From: Gammaproteobacteria bacterium
GTDB lineage: Bacteria > Pseudomonadota > Gammaproteobacteria > Burkholderiales > Burkholderiaceae_C
Assembly (NCBI GenBank): GCA_018828125.1
Contig: JAHJWB010000017.1
Coordinates: 62,001 to 126,000 of the forward strand
DNA: 64,000 bases
Reading direction: 5' to 3'
In this document: piece by piece, positions 8,641 to 15,907 of the stretch
Layout of the letters: each line of letters opens with the position of its first letter
How positions within the stretch are numbered: position 1 is the first letter of the stretch
Position numbers and translations under genes: made by a program
The notes under the pieces: generated by a model
Told to the model about the DNA's origin: nothing
What the model saw: the letters and a program-made list of their open reading frames with translations, nothing else
Databases searched by the model: none

Positions 8641-10335
8641 ATGACCACCACATCCATATCCACCACCACCTCCCGCACCGGCGGCCAGATTCTGGTCAGC
8701 CAGCTCATCGCCCATGGCGTGAAGCAACTGTTTTGTGTGCCCGGCGAAAGCTATCTGGCCGTGCTGGATGCGCTGCACGATGCAGACATCGGCGTAACCG
8801 TGTGCCGCCAGGAAGGCGGCGCGGCCATGATGGCCGAGGCGCAGGGCAAGCTCACCGGGCAGCCGGGTATCTGCTTTGTGACGCGCGGCCCGGGCGCCAC
8901 CAATGCGTCGGCCGGTGTGCACATTGCGCACCAGGACTCGACCCCGATGATCCTGTTCGTGGGCCAGGTGGCACGCGGCGCCATGGGGCGCGAGGCGTTT
9001 CAGGAGCTGGACTACAGCGCCGTGTTTGGCACCATGGCCAAGTGGGTGGTGCAGATTGACGACCCGGCGCGCGTGCCCGAGCTAATCTCCCGCGCCTTCC
9101 ATGTGGCCACCTCGGGCCGCCCTGGTCCCGTGGTGGTGGCGCTGCCCGAAGACATGCTGACCGAAGCCGCCACGGTGGCCGACGCGCTGCCTTACCAGGT
9201 GACGGAGACGCACCCCGGCCCCTCTCAGATGGCCGAGCTGACCCAACGCCTGCAAGCCGCGCAGCGACCCGTGGCCATCCTGGGCGGCAGCCGCTGGTCC
9301 GAGCAGGCGGTGCGCGAGTTCACAGCGTTTGCTGACGCCTGGTCCATTCCCGTGTACTGCTCATTCCGCCGCCAGATGCTGTTCCCGGCCACACACGCCT
9401 GCTACGGCGGCGACCTGGGGCTGGGCGTCAACCCCAAGCTGCTGGCGCGCATCAAGGCGTCGGACCTGGTGCTGGTGGTGGGCGGCCGCTTGTCGGAGGT
9501 GCCATCGCAGGGCTATGAGCTGTTCAACATCCCCACCCCCGCACAGCCCTTGGTACATGTGCATGCCGATGCAGATGAGCTGGGCAAGCTCTACCGCCCC
9601 ACACAGGCCATCCACGCCACGCCACAGGCATTCACCGCTGCGCTCAACGTGGTGCGCCCCACGGCCGCTGTGCCGTGGAAGGCCCACACAGAAGCCGCCC
9701 ATGCTGAATACCTGGCCTGGAGCGACACGGCACCCATCCGCATCCCCGGCAACCTGCAAATGGGCCAGGTGATGCAGCATCTCAAAGACGTGTTGCCCGC
9801 CGACACCATCTTCTGCAATGGTGCGGGCAACTTTGCCACCTGGGTGCACCGCTTCTGGCCGTTTACCACCTACGCGAGCCAGTTGGCGCCCACTAGCGGA
9901 TCGATGGGCTATGGCCTGCCGGCTGGTGTGGGCGGCAAGCGCCTGTGGCCGCAGCGCGCGGTGGTGGTGTTTGCAGGCGACGGCGACTTTTTGATGCACG
10001 GGCAAGAGTTCGCGACCGCCGTGCAATACGGCCTGCCCATCATCGTGGTGCTGCTGGACAACGCCATGTACGGCACCATCCGCATGCACCAGGAGCGCGA
10101 GTACCCCGGCCGCATCAGCGCCACGCAGCTCAAGAACCCCGACTTCAAGGCCTACGCCCAGGCCTTTGGCGGCCACGGTGAGCGCGTGGAGCGGACCGAA
10201 GACTTTGCACCTGCCCTGGCCCGCGCCCGCGCCAGCGGTTTGCCCAGCGTGCTGCATTGCTTGATTGACCCCGAGGCGATCACGCCGACTGGCACCTTGC
10301 AGGGGATTCGCAGCGCGGCTTTGGCCAAGCATTAA
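8641..10335 (+). CDS. Thiamine-diphosphate-dependent enzyme, acetolactate-synthase-like / 2-oxoacid decarboxylase
   Basis: A 564-residue ThDP enzyme with the standard three domains: Pyr (residues 12-180) with the cofactor-activating Glu near 58 (CRQEGGAAMMAE), a central domain (about 195-330), and PP (365-555) with the magnesium-binding GDG...N motif starting near 446 (GDGDFLMHGQEFATA, then DNAMYGTIR). It resembles catabolic acetolactate-synthase-like proteins rather than biosynthetic IlvB: no ilvN small-subunit gene follows. In context it could decarboxylate or carboligate the 2-oxo acid made by the upstream aminotransferase. It is the last gene of the operon; an AT-rich interval follows. 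Reaction unproven. Confidence 0.82.
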   Translation: MTTTSISTTTSRTGGQILVSQLIAHGVKQLFCVPGESYLAVLDALHDADIGVTVCRQEGGAAMMAEAQGKLTGQPGICFVTRGPGATNASAGVHIAHQDSTPMILFVGQVARGAMGREAFQELDYSAVFGTMAKWVVQIDDPARVPELISRAFHVATSGRPGPVVVALPEDMLTEAATVADALPYQVTETHPGPSQMAELTQRLQAAQRPVAILGGSRWSEQAVREFTAFADAWSIPVYCSFRRQMLFPATHACYGGDLGLGVNPKLLARIKASDLVLVVGGRLSEVPSQGYELFNIPTPAQPLVHVHADADELGKLYRPTQAIHATPQAFTAALNVVRPTAAVPWKAHTEAAHAEYLAWSDTAPIRIPGNLQMGQVMQHLKDVLPADTIFCNGAGNFATWVHRFWPFTTYASQLAPTSGSMGYGLPAGVGGKRLWPQRAVVVFAGDGDFLMHGQEFATAVQYGLPIIVVLLDNAMYGTIRMHQEREYPGRISATQLKNPDFKAYAQAFGGHGERVERTEDFAPALARARASGLPSVLHCLIDPEAITPTGTLQGIRSAALAKH

Positions 10336-10354
10336 GGCTTTTGGAGGTGTTTTT

Positions 10355-10504
10355 ATTCATAGAAATTTTTGAAATGCATCGAAATACACAATCTATGAAT
10401 TTTTTTGCGATTTGCCAAACGCGCAGTATTTGTTGTTCGCAAATTTCATTAAAAAATTATTCATAAATTTGCTTAAAAATGACGAGGCGCTAATATCTAT
10501 GAAT
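10355..10504 (+). promoter_or_regulatory. Duplicated operator/promoter region of the hipBA pair
   Basis: A strongly AT-rich interval in a GC-rich genome. Two 46-base inverted repeats share the same geometry: ATTCATAG 10355-10362 with CTATGAAT 10393-10400, and ATTCATA 10459-10465 with CTATGAAT 10497-10504. In both pairs the half-sites start 38 bases apart. A third inverted pair lies between them (TTTGCGA 10404-10410, TCGCAAA 10437-10443). The last half-site overlaps the ATG of the antitoxin gene at 10503. HipB proteins bind several palindromic operators upstream of their own genes, so this is the likely autoregulatory site. Confidence 0.6.
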
Positions 10505-10934
10505 GCCCAAGCAAAATATCAGCCCTGTGGACCATCCCCAGGCCGTCCTGCAGCAGATTAAGCAAATAGGCCAGAACATCGCCATTGCGCGCAAGCGCCG
10601 TGGCGAAACGCAGGCGCAATGGGCGAGGCGGTTGGGTGTGTCGCAGCCGACGATGGCGCGTATTGAGCGGGGCGATCCGTCGGTCGCCATGGCTTCGTAT
10701 GTGATGTGCATGTGGCTGGTCAATCCGGCAGTGGCGGTGGCGGACCTGATTGCGCCGCAGAACGACCATGCTGCGCTGGAGCGCGAGGTGACGAGGGTGC
10801 GGCAGCCGCGTAAGCCCGCAACCCCGCGTACAGCGGTAGCTGCAGGTGTACGTTCTCCTGCAGCCAAGTCTGCCAACCAGACGGCTGCAGGCCTGGCCGC
10901 GTTGTTGCAGGCGGGCGCAAAGGTTTCGACGTGA
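10503..10934 (+). CDS. HipB-like antitoxin, XRE-family DNA-binding protein
   Basis: A 143-residue protein with an XRE helix-turn-helix at about residues 18-75 (IGQNIAIARKRRGETQAQ, then RRLGVSQPTMARIERG), followed by an Ala/Pro-rich flexible tail. In HipBA systems the antitoxin dimer represses its own operon and holds the HipA kinase inactive. The stop codon overlaps the GTG start of the HipA-like gene by four bases (10931-10934), a sign of translational coupling. The start is ATG 10503; a GAGG at 10484-10487 lies rather far upstream. An out-of-frame ATG at 10499 precedes it. The long tail is unusual for HipB, which normally ends soon after the HTH. Confidence 0.82.
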   Translation: MPKQNISPVDHPQAVLQQIKQIGQNIAIARKRRGETQAQWARRLGVSQPTMARIERGDPSVAMASYVMCMWLVNPAVAVADLIAPQNDHAALEREVTRVRQPRKPATPRTAVAAGVRSPAAKSANQTAAGLAALLQAGAKVST

Positions 10935-12190
10935 CTGGTGCCGTCGTCACCCCCCACAACTACCTGCCGCAAGACCAGCTCTATGCATGGGTTCTGGTGA
11001 ACCCAGCGCAGCCCATGCTGGTGGGTGAGTTGCGCCTGTCGCAGCTGGTGGCCGATTGCGCTACGTTTGCGTATGACCCGCAATGGTGGCACTTTGCGCT
11101 GAGCGAAGACCTGCCACTGGTGCAGGGGCAAGCATTTACCGCTGGCGAACGGGGCAGTGCGCCCGGTGCCATCGACGACGCGAGGCCCGACCGATGGGGC
11201 GAGCGCATCATTCGCCACGTGGACCGGCCTGCGCGCCTGTCGATTCTGGAGATGCTGCTGTTTGCAGGCGATGACCGTTTTGGCGCGCTGGGTGTGTCTG
11301 TGTCCGCCGACCGCTATGTGCCCCGCCAACTTGGACCCTACCCGCAGTTGCAGGATCTGGCCCAACTGAGCGCCGCGATGGAAGACCTGCAGACCCAGGC
11401 ACCCGTGACCACCGCAATGCAGCGGCTTATTCAGCCCGGAGTCACGTTGGGCGGTGCGCGGCCCAAAGCACTGTTGCAGACCGATGCGGGCGCCTGCGTC
11501 ATCAAGTTCAGCGAGCTGGATGATGCGGTGGATACGCCTCTGGTGGAACACGCCACCATGACCCTGGCCGCGCTGGCGGGTATTCGGGTGGCGGCCACGG
11601 GCGTATTGCCGATCCCCGCACGCCATGGCAAGGCGCGCCATGCGCTGACGATTGAGCGCTTTGACCGTTGGGGCGACTACCGACTGCACTGCCTGTCTGC
11701 CCGCACCGTGCTGCGTGCCGCGCGTTTGCCCGAGAGCTACAGCGCGCTGGCCACGGTGCTGCTGCGCCTGGGACACCCCGACCGGCAGGGCGCGCAGCGC
11801 GAAGAGCTTTTCAAACGAATGGTTTTCAACATCCTGGTGGACAACACTGACGACCACGAGCGCAATCACAGCTTGCTTCTGGGGCTGGATGGTTACTACG
11901 AGTTGACCCCCGCCTATGACGTGGTGCCTACGTTGCAGAACCTGGGCTACCAGGCACTGTCGGTGGGAAAAGCGGGTGCGGCGTCGAGCCTGGAGAACAC
12001 GCTGACGGAGTTGAGCGAGTTCGGCATCAAACGTGCCCGCGCAACGGAACTGATCCGGCAGGTGGTGCGTGTGGTGGATGGCTGGCAAGCCCACTTTGCA
12101 CAGCAAGGCGTGTGCCGGGCGGACATGGAGCTGCTGCACGCCAGTATCGAGCGCGATGCGTTGCGTGGGCAACGGGACGCTTTTCGCTGA
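10931..12190 (+). CDS. HipA-family Ser/Thr protein kinase toxin
   Basis: A 419-residue HipA-like protein. An N-terminal subdomain (residues 1-130, including FALSEDLPL and ARPDRWGERII) precedes a kinase core. The phosphate-binding loop is GVTLGGARPKALL (near residues 172-184), the catalytic loop is NILVDNTDDHERNHSLLL (near 299-316) and the metal-binding AYDVVPT follows. HipA kinases phosphorylate translation factors such as aminoacyl-tRNA synthetases and induce growth arrest. The GGARPKA version of the loop places it in a common HipA-like subgroup rather than with E. coli HipA itself; the target is unknown. The GTG start overlaps the antitoxin stop. dinB begins 57 bases downstream. Confidence 0.85.
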   Translation: MTGAVVTPHNYLPQDQLYAWVLVNPAQPMLVGELRLSQLVADCATFAYDPQWWHFALSEDLPLVQGQAFTAGERGSAPGAIDDARPDRWGERIIRHVDRPARLSILEMLLFAGDDRFGALGVSVSADRYVPRQLGPYPQLQDLAQLSAAMEDLQTQAPVTTAMQRLIQPGVTLGGARPKALLQTDAGACVIKFSELDDAVDTPLVEHATMTLAALAGIRVAATGVLPIPARHGKARHALTIERFDRWGDYRLHCLSARTVLRAARLPESYSALATVLLRLGHPDRQGAQREELFKRMVFNILVDNTDDHERNHSLLLGLDGYYELTPAYDVVPTLQNLGYQALSVGKAGAASSLENTLTELSEFGIKRARATELIRQVVRVVDGWQAHFAQQGVCRADMELLHASIERDALRGQRDAFR

Positions 12191-12247
12191 AGGGGGCGTT
12201 CGCAGGCTTGGCAGCAGCCTGTCACCCAGCCGCGCACAATAACGGCC

Positions 12248-13585
12248 GTGACCGCTCTTGACCCCGACACCGCTGCACACAGCCCGGCGGCCCCGGCCCG
12301 ACCCGAAGGCACGCTGCGCCGCATCGCCCACTTGGACATGGACGCCTTTTTCGCATCGGTGGAGCTGTTGCGCTACCCCCAGCTCAAAGGCTTGCCTGTG
12401 GTGATTGGCGGCGGTCGCCGCAAGGTGGACGAGCTGCTGCTGCAAGGCCCGGATGGCGAGGGCTTGCGGGAGCGGCACTTCATCCCGGTCGAAGACTTTC
12501 CGCTGCTCAAGGACTATGTGGGCCGGGGCGTGATCACCACGGCCACCTACCCCGCGCGGCAGTTTGGTGTGGGCTCTGCCATGGGCATGATGAAAGCTGC
12601 CAAGCTGTGCCCGCAGGCCATTGTGTTGCCAGTGGATTTTGACGAGGTGCGCCGGTTTTCGCGCCTGTTCAAAAGCACCATCATGGACATCGCACCGGTG
12701 ATGCAGGACAGGGGTGTGGACGAGGTGTACATCGATTTCACCGACGTGCCGGGCGGCCAGCGCGAAGGGGGCCGGGTGCTGGCGCGTCTCATCCAGAAAA
12801 GCATTTTTGATGTGACGGGACTGACCTGCTCCATCGGCGTGGCGCCCAACCGGCTGTTGGCCAAGATGGCCAGCGAGTTCAACAAGCCCAACGGGATCTC
12901 CATCGTTTACGAAGAAGACCTGCAAAGCAAAATCTGGCCGTTGCACGTGCGCAAGATCAATGGCATTGGTCCGAAGGCAGGCGAGAAGCTGGCGCGGCTG
13001 GGCATAGAGACCATCGGGCAATTGGCTGCGCAGGACGAGCAGTGGCTGATGGGCCACTTTGGCAAATCCACGGGTGCCTGGATGCACCGCGTGTCGTGGG
13101 GGCGGGACGACAGCCCGGTGGTGACCGAGAGCGAGCCTGTGAGCATGAGCCGCGAGACAACATTTGACCGCGACCTGCACGCTGTGCGCGACCGGGCCGA
13201 GCTCTCTGCGATCTTCACCGACCTGTGCATGCGCGTGGCAGAAGACCTCAAGCGCAAGGGCTATGTGGCCCGCACCATTGGCATCAAGCTGCGCTACGAC
13301 GACTTCAAGATCGCCACGCGTGACCACACGGCCCCCATCTACACGGCCGACGGTGCCACCATTCGCCAGTTGGCTGGGCAGTGCCTCAAACGGGTGCCGC
13401 TGGACAAGCGCCTGCGTCTGCTGGGTGTGCGGGCCAGCACGCTGGCGCGGTTGGGCGAAGAGCCTGTGCTGGAGACGCGGACTGCCGCCCCGCTGGATGC
13501 GCGGCGGCGCAAGCCCGGCGCCGCAGATCGCCTAGGTGGCCAGAGTGGATCTGGTGGCTCTGGGGGAACGGCGTCGCTTTTTTAG
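12248..13585 (+). CDS. dinB: DNA polymerase IV (Y-family), long form with palm insertion
   Basis: A 445-residue Y-family translesion polymerase. The first metal-binding motif LDMDAFFASVE is near residues 29-39 and the second acidic pair is in RGVDEVYIDF near 157-158. The helix-hairpin-helix (KINGIGPKAGEKLARLG) and little-finger domain follow, with an MSRETTFDRDL segment typical of DinB. Compared with standard DinB (about 350 residues), there is an N-terminal extension of about 25 residues, about 35 extra residues (roughly 54-91) between the GGG strand end and RGVITTATYPARQFGV, and a C-terminal Gly/Ser-rich tail. GTG 12248 is taken as start. No LexA box was found in the 57-base gap after hipA. 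Confidence 0.9.
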   Translation: MTALDPDTAAHSPAAPARPEGTLRRIAHLDMDAFFASVELLRYPQLKGLPVVIGGGRRKVDELLLQGPDGEGLRERHFIPVEDFPLLKDYVGRGVITTATYPARQFGVGSAMGMMKAAKLCPQAIVLPVDFDEVRRFSRLFKSTIMDIAPVMQDRGVDEVYIDFTDVPGGQREGGRVLARLIQKSIFDVTGLTCSIGVAPNRLLAKMASEFNKPNGISIVYEEDLQSKIWPLHVRKINGIGPKAGEKLARLGIETIGQLAAQDEQWLMGHFGKSTGAWMHRVSWGRDDSPVVTESEPVSMSRETTFDRDLHAVRDRAELSAIFTDLCMRVAEDLKRKGYVARTIGIKLRYDDFKIATRDHTAPIYTADGATIRQLAGQCLKRVPLDKRLRLLGVRASTLARLGEEPVLETRTAAPLDARRRKPGAADRLGGQSGSGGSGGTASLF

Positions 13586-13693
13586 GACGGATTCACACCA
13601 CAGTCATCGCGGCGCGATGCGGTGGCAATCGGCGTAAACACCCAGGAAGCTGCCGGCCCGCATGGCACGTGGCGTTTCTATACTCCCCCGCAT

Positions 13694-14338
13694 ATGGTCA
13701 CTGCCACCAATGCCCCTATTGCTCCATCTGCCAGCCTGCAGGCGCTGATTCACGCTGCTGCGGCGGGGGATCACGCTGCCTTTGCGCAGGTCTACAAGCG
13801 CACCCATGTGCATCTGTTTGGCGTTGCCGTTCGTATGTTGGGGCAAGGACAGGCGGCCGAGGATGTGCTGCAAGAGGCGTATGTGAGCATCTGGAAAAGT
13901 GCGAGCAGCTATCGCAGCGAGATGGGTGGACAGGCGATTCAGCCCATGACCTGGCTGATTGCCATCGTGCGCAACAAGGCGCTGGACGCCTTGCGCGCCC
14001 GCGCGCGTCGACCTGAAAGCGCATGGCACGACACGGCAGCGCTTGCTGCCAGCGACGAAGAGGGTGGAGACGCATCTGTCTCTGCCACTGCATCGACTCC
14101 CACACCCAGCGCGTTGCAGTTGCTGGAGCAGGCCTCCCAGGCCTTGCGCATTGATGGCTGCATGAATGCGCTGGAGGGAAGCTACCGGCAAAGCCTGGCA
14201 CTGGCCTATTACCAGGGGCTGTCGCATTCGGAGGTGGCAGCCCAGATGGGTGCGCCGCTGGGGTCCGTCAAAGCATGGATTCGGCGGGGCCTGGAGCGCC
14301 TCAAGAACTGCCTGGCCGCACAAGGGGTGGGCGCATGA
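13694..14338 (+). CDS. ECF RNA polymerase sigma factor, SigK-like
   Basis: A 214-residue ECF sigma factor. Region 2 is at about residues 15-85 (FAQVYKRTHVHLFGVAVRML, AAEDVLQEAYVSIWK, TWLIAIVRNKALDALR) and region 4 at about 150-205 (LALAYYQGLSHSEVAAQMG, then PLGSVKAWIRRGLERLK). It directs RNA polymerase to a small stress regulon. Its stop overlaps the ATG of the RskA-type anti-sigma gene (14335-14338), giving the classic sigma/anti-sigma pair. ATG 13694 was preferred to an in-frame GTG at 13622 because it starts at the family's usual position. The downstream TPR gene may belong to its regulon. Confidence 0.88.
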   Translation: MVTATNAPIAPSASLQALIHAAAAGDHAAFAQVYKRTHVHLFGVAVRMLGQGQAAEDVLQEAYVSIWKSASSYRSEMGGQAIQPMTWLIAIVRNKALDALRARARRPESAWHDTAALAASDEEGGDASVSATASTPTPSALQLLEQASQALRIDGCMNALEGSYRQSLALAYYQGLSHSEVAAQMGAPLGSVKAWIRRGLERLKNCLAAQGVGA

Positions 14339-15132
14339 GGTACACGCCCCCCGCATTGCTGGAGCATCTAGCGTCTGCCTACGTATTGGGCACGCTGCAG
14401 GGTGGCGCGCGTCGCCGGTTTGTGCGGCTGCTGCGCGAGCGCAGCGACGTGCAGTTGCTGGTAGCGCAGTGGGAAGGGCGGATGGGCCTGCTGGCCAGCT
14501 CTGTACCGCAGCAGCAGGCGCCGCAGCGTGTGTGGGCCGCCATTGAGGCGCGCACGCGGCCGCGCGGTGCGCAGGCGTCGGCGGGGGAGGCGGGCGCTGC
14601 TTCGGCGGGCGCTTCTGCACCAGTCGGCTGGGTCGCTGCCCTGTGGGGGCGTGGAGGCCTGCTGCAGGGGCTGGCGGGTTTGGTGGTGGGCGTGGTCGCG
14701 ACCCTGGCCTTGGTCGCGATGGTGCCCACCCTGTTTGTGACCAGCGACCAGGTGGCACTGCGCGCGGGCGATAAGTTGCCGCAGGCCTACGTGGGCCTGC
14801 TGACCGACGCCGCAGGCAGCGGCAAGGTGCTGGTGAGCTCGCTGCGCCACGGGCGTACCCTCACGGTGAAGGTCATCGGCCCCATCACTCCCCCCACCGC
14901 CGCATCGGGTGCAAACCCGCCACTGGTGCTGTGGGCGGTGTCGGCCGAGGGCGCCCCATTTGTGCTGGGCGTCGTGCCTGTGACAGGCTCTGCGGTATCG
15001 GCATTGCCCGACACGTCGGAAAAACTGTTGTCCAAAGTCACCAAGCTCATGGTGACGGTGGAATCATCAGCCACCCCGCTGGTGCCCAGCGGCACGGTGC
15101 TGTACACGGGCAACTGCGCCAAGCTGTGGTGA
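14335..15132 (+). CDS. Anti-sigma factor, RskA family
   Basis: A 265-residue membrane anti-sigma factor. The N-terminal cytoplasmic sigma-binding part is about residues 1-75 (LLEHLASAYVLGTLQGGARR, with the second helix ending in RVWAAIEAR), followed by an Ala/Ser-rich linker, a single transmembrane helix at about 120-142 (LVVGVVATLALVAMV) and a periplasmic RskA domain with the conserved GKLPQAYV- and LWAVS-like strands. It holds the upstream ECF sigma factor until a signal relieves inhibition, possibly by regulated proteolysis. No zinc-binding HxxxCxxC is present, so this is not a ZAS-type redox anti-sigma. Translationally coupled to the sigma gene by an ATGA overlap. Confidence 0.85.
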   Translation: MRYTPPALLEHLASAYVLGTLQGGARRRFVRLLRERSDVQLLVAQWEGRMGLLASSVPQQQAPQRVWAAIEARTRPRGAQASAGEAGAASAGASAPVGWVAALWGRGGLLQGLAGLVVGVVATLALVAMVPTLFVTSDQVALRAGDKLPQAYVGLLTDAAGSGKVLVSSLRHGRTLTVKVIGPITPPTAASGANPPLVLWAVSAEGAPFVLGVVPVTGSAVSALPDTSEKLLSKVTKLMVTVESSATPLVPSGTVLYTGNCAKLW

Positions 15133-15154
15133 GCAAGGGGCGTTGACGAGCGCG

Positions 15155-15179
15155 TCGAATTTATTTTCGACAAATTCGA
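15155..15179 (+). promoter_or_regulatory. Inverted repeat TCGAATTT-N9-AAATTCGA upstream of the TPR gene
   Basis: Perfect eight-base arms at 15155-15162 and 15172-15179 lie between the anti-sigma stop (15132) and the TPR gene start (15292). The left arm also recurs in part inside the spacer (TTTTCGA). There is no T-tract, so it is not a typical terminator; an operator or a start-proximal RNA hairpin is more likely. The regulator is unknown. Confidence 0.4.
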
Positions 15180-15291
15180 TTGCGCATTGCATCCGTTTCG
15201 TCATCCCCGGCGTTTGTCCAAGGTGCCGATACCCGGCATGGGGCCATGCGGCCCTTGTCTTGCCGTCTCACCTTTTTCAAGGAGTCTTTCC

Positions 15292-15777
15292 ATGCCTTCC
15301 ATCCTCCATCGCACCCGCATCTCTGCCCCCCTGCTCAGCCTGGCGGTCCTGCTGGCGCCCACGTTGGCGCTGCAAGCGGCTCACGCAGCCGACATGCCCA
15401 CCACGCCGGTGGAGAACGCGCGCATTGACGACTTTGTTGTGGGCAAAAAAGCCATCGATGCCAAGAACTGGGCCCTGGCCGCCAGCAGCTTCAGCAAGGT
15501 CGTGGCACAGAACCCGCAGAACGCCGATGCCTACAACCTGCTGGGTTATTCCAACCGCTGGCTGGGCAAATACGACGAGGCGTTTGCGGCCTACAACAAG
15601 GCGCTGACGCTGGACCCACGCCACAAAGGTGCGTTGGAGTATTCGGGCATTGCCTACCTCAAGGTCGGGCAGAAGGCACAGGCCGAAGCACAGCTCGCCA
15701 AGCTGCAGGCGATCTGCGCCCAGTGTGAGGAAACCACGGACCTGGCCAAGGCCGTTGCAGCGCACAACACGAAATAA
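15292..15777 (+). CDS. Periplasmic tetratricopeptide-repeat protein
   Basis: A 161-residue protein with a Sec signal peptide (residues 1-33, ending AAHAAD) and two or three TPR units. The clearest are WALAASSFSKVVAQNPQN then YNLLGYSNRWLGKYDEAFAA then LGYSNRWLG-like KGALEYSGIAYLKVGQKAQA. The C-terminus has a CAQC pair near residues 143-146. TPR proteins act as scaffolds; no partner is known. ATG 15292 follows a good AAGGAG at 15279-15284. It lies after an ECF sigma/anti-sigma pair, an arrangement often seen for genes in the sigma regulon. Confidence 0.75.
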   Translation: MPSILHRTRISAPLLSLAVLLAPTLALQAAHAADMPTTPVENARIDDFVVGKKAIDAKNWALAASSFSKVVAQNPQNADAYNLLGYSNRWLGKYDEAFAAYNKALTLDPRHKGALEYSGIAYLKVGQKAQAEAQLAKLQAICAQCEETTDLAKAVAAHNTK

Positions 15778-15907
15778 ACCCGGGCAAACGGCGCACTCTT
15801 TGGGTGCACAGCGCTCGGGTTGGCCGTTAGACTTGATTGGTATCAAGCGGTAACCAAAAAGCGGTGCCGCATTGCCTGCGCTTTCGGCAGGACCATCAGG
15901 AAAAATC

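Noticed and set aside
12191-12247. Possible LexA box upstream of dinB
   Set aside because: No CTGT-N8-ACAG or close variant is present in the gap.
10490-13327. A 945-residue open frame on the minus strand
   Set aside because: It is the antisense shadow of hipB, hipA and dinB; the translation is His/Gln/Arg-rich without domain motifs, as expected from a GC-rich opposite strand.
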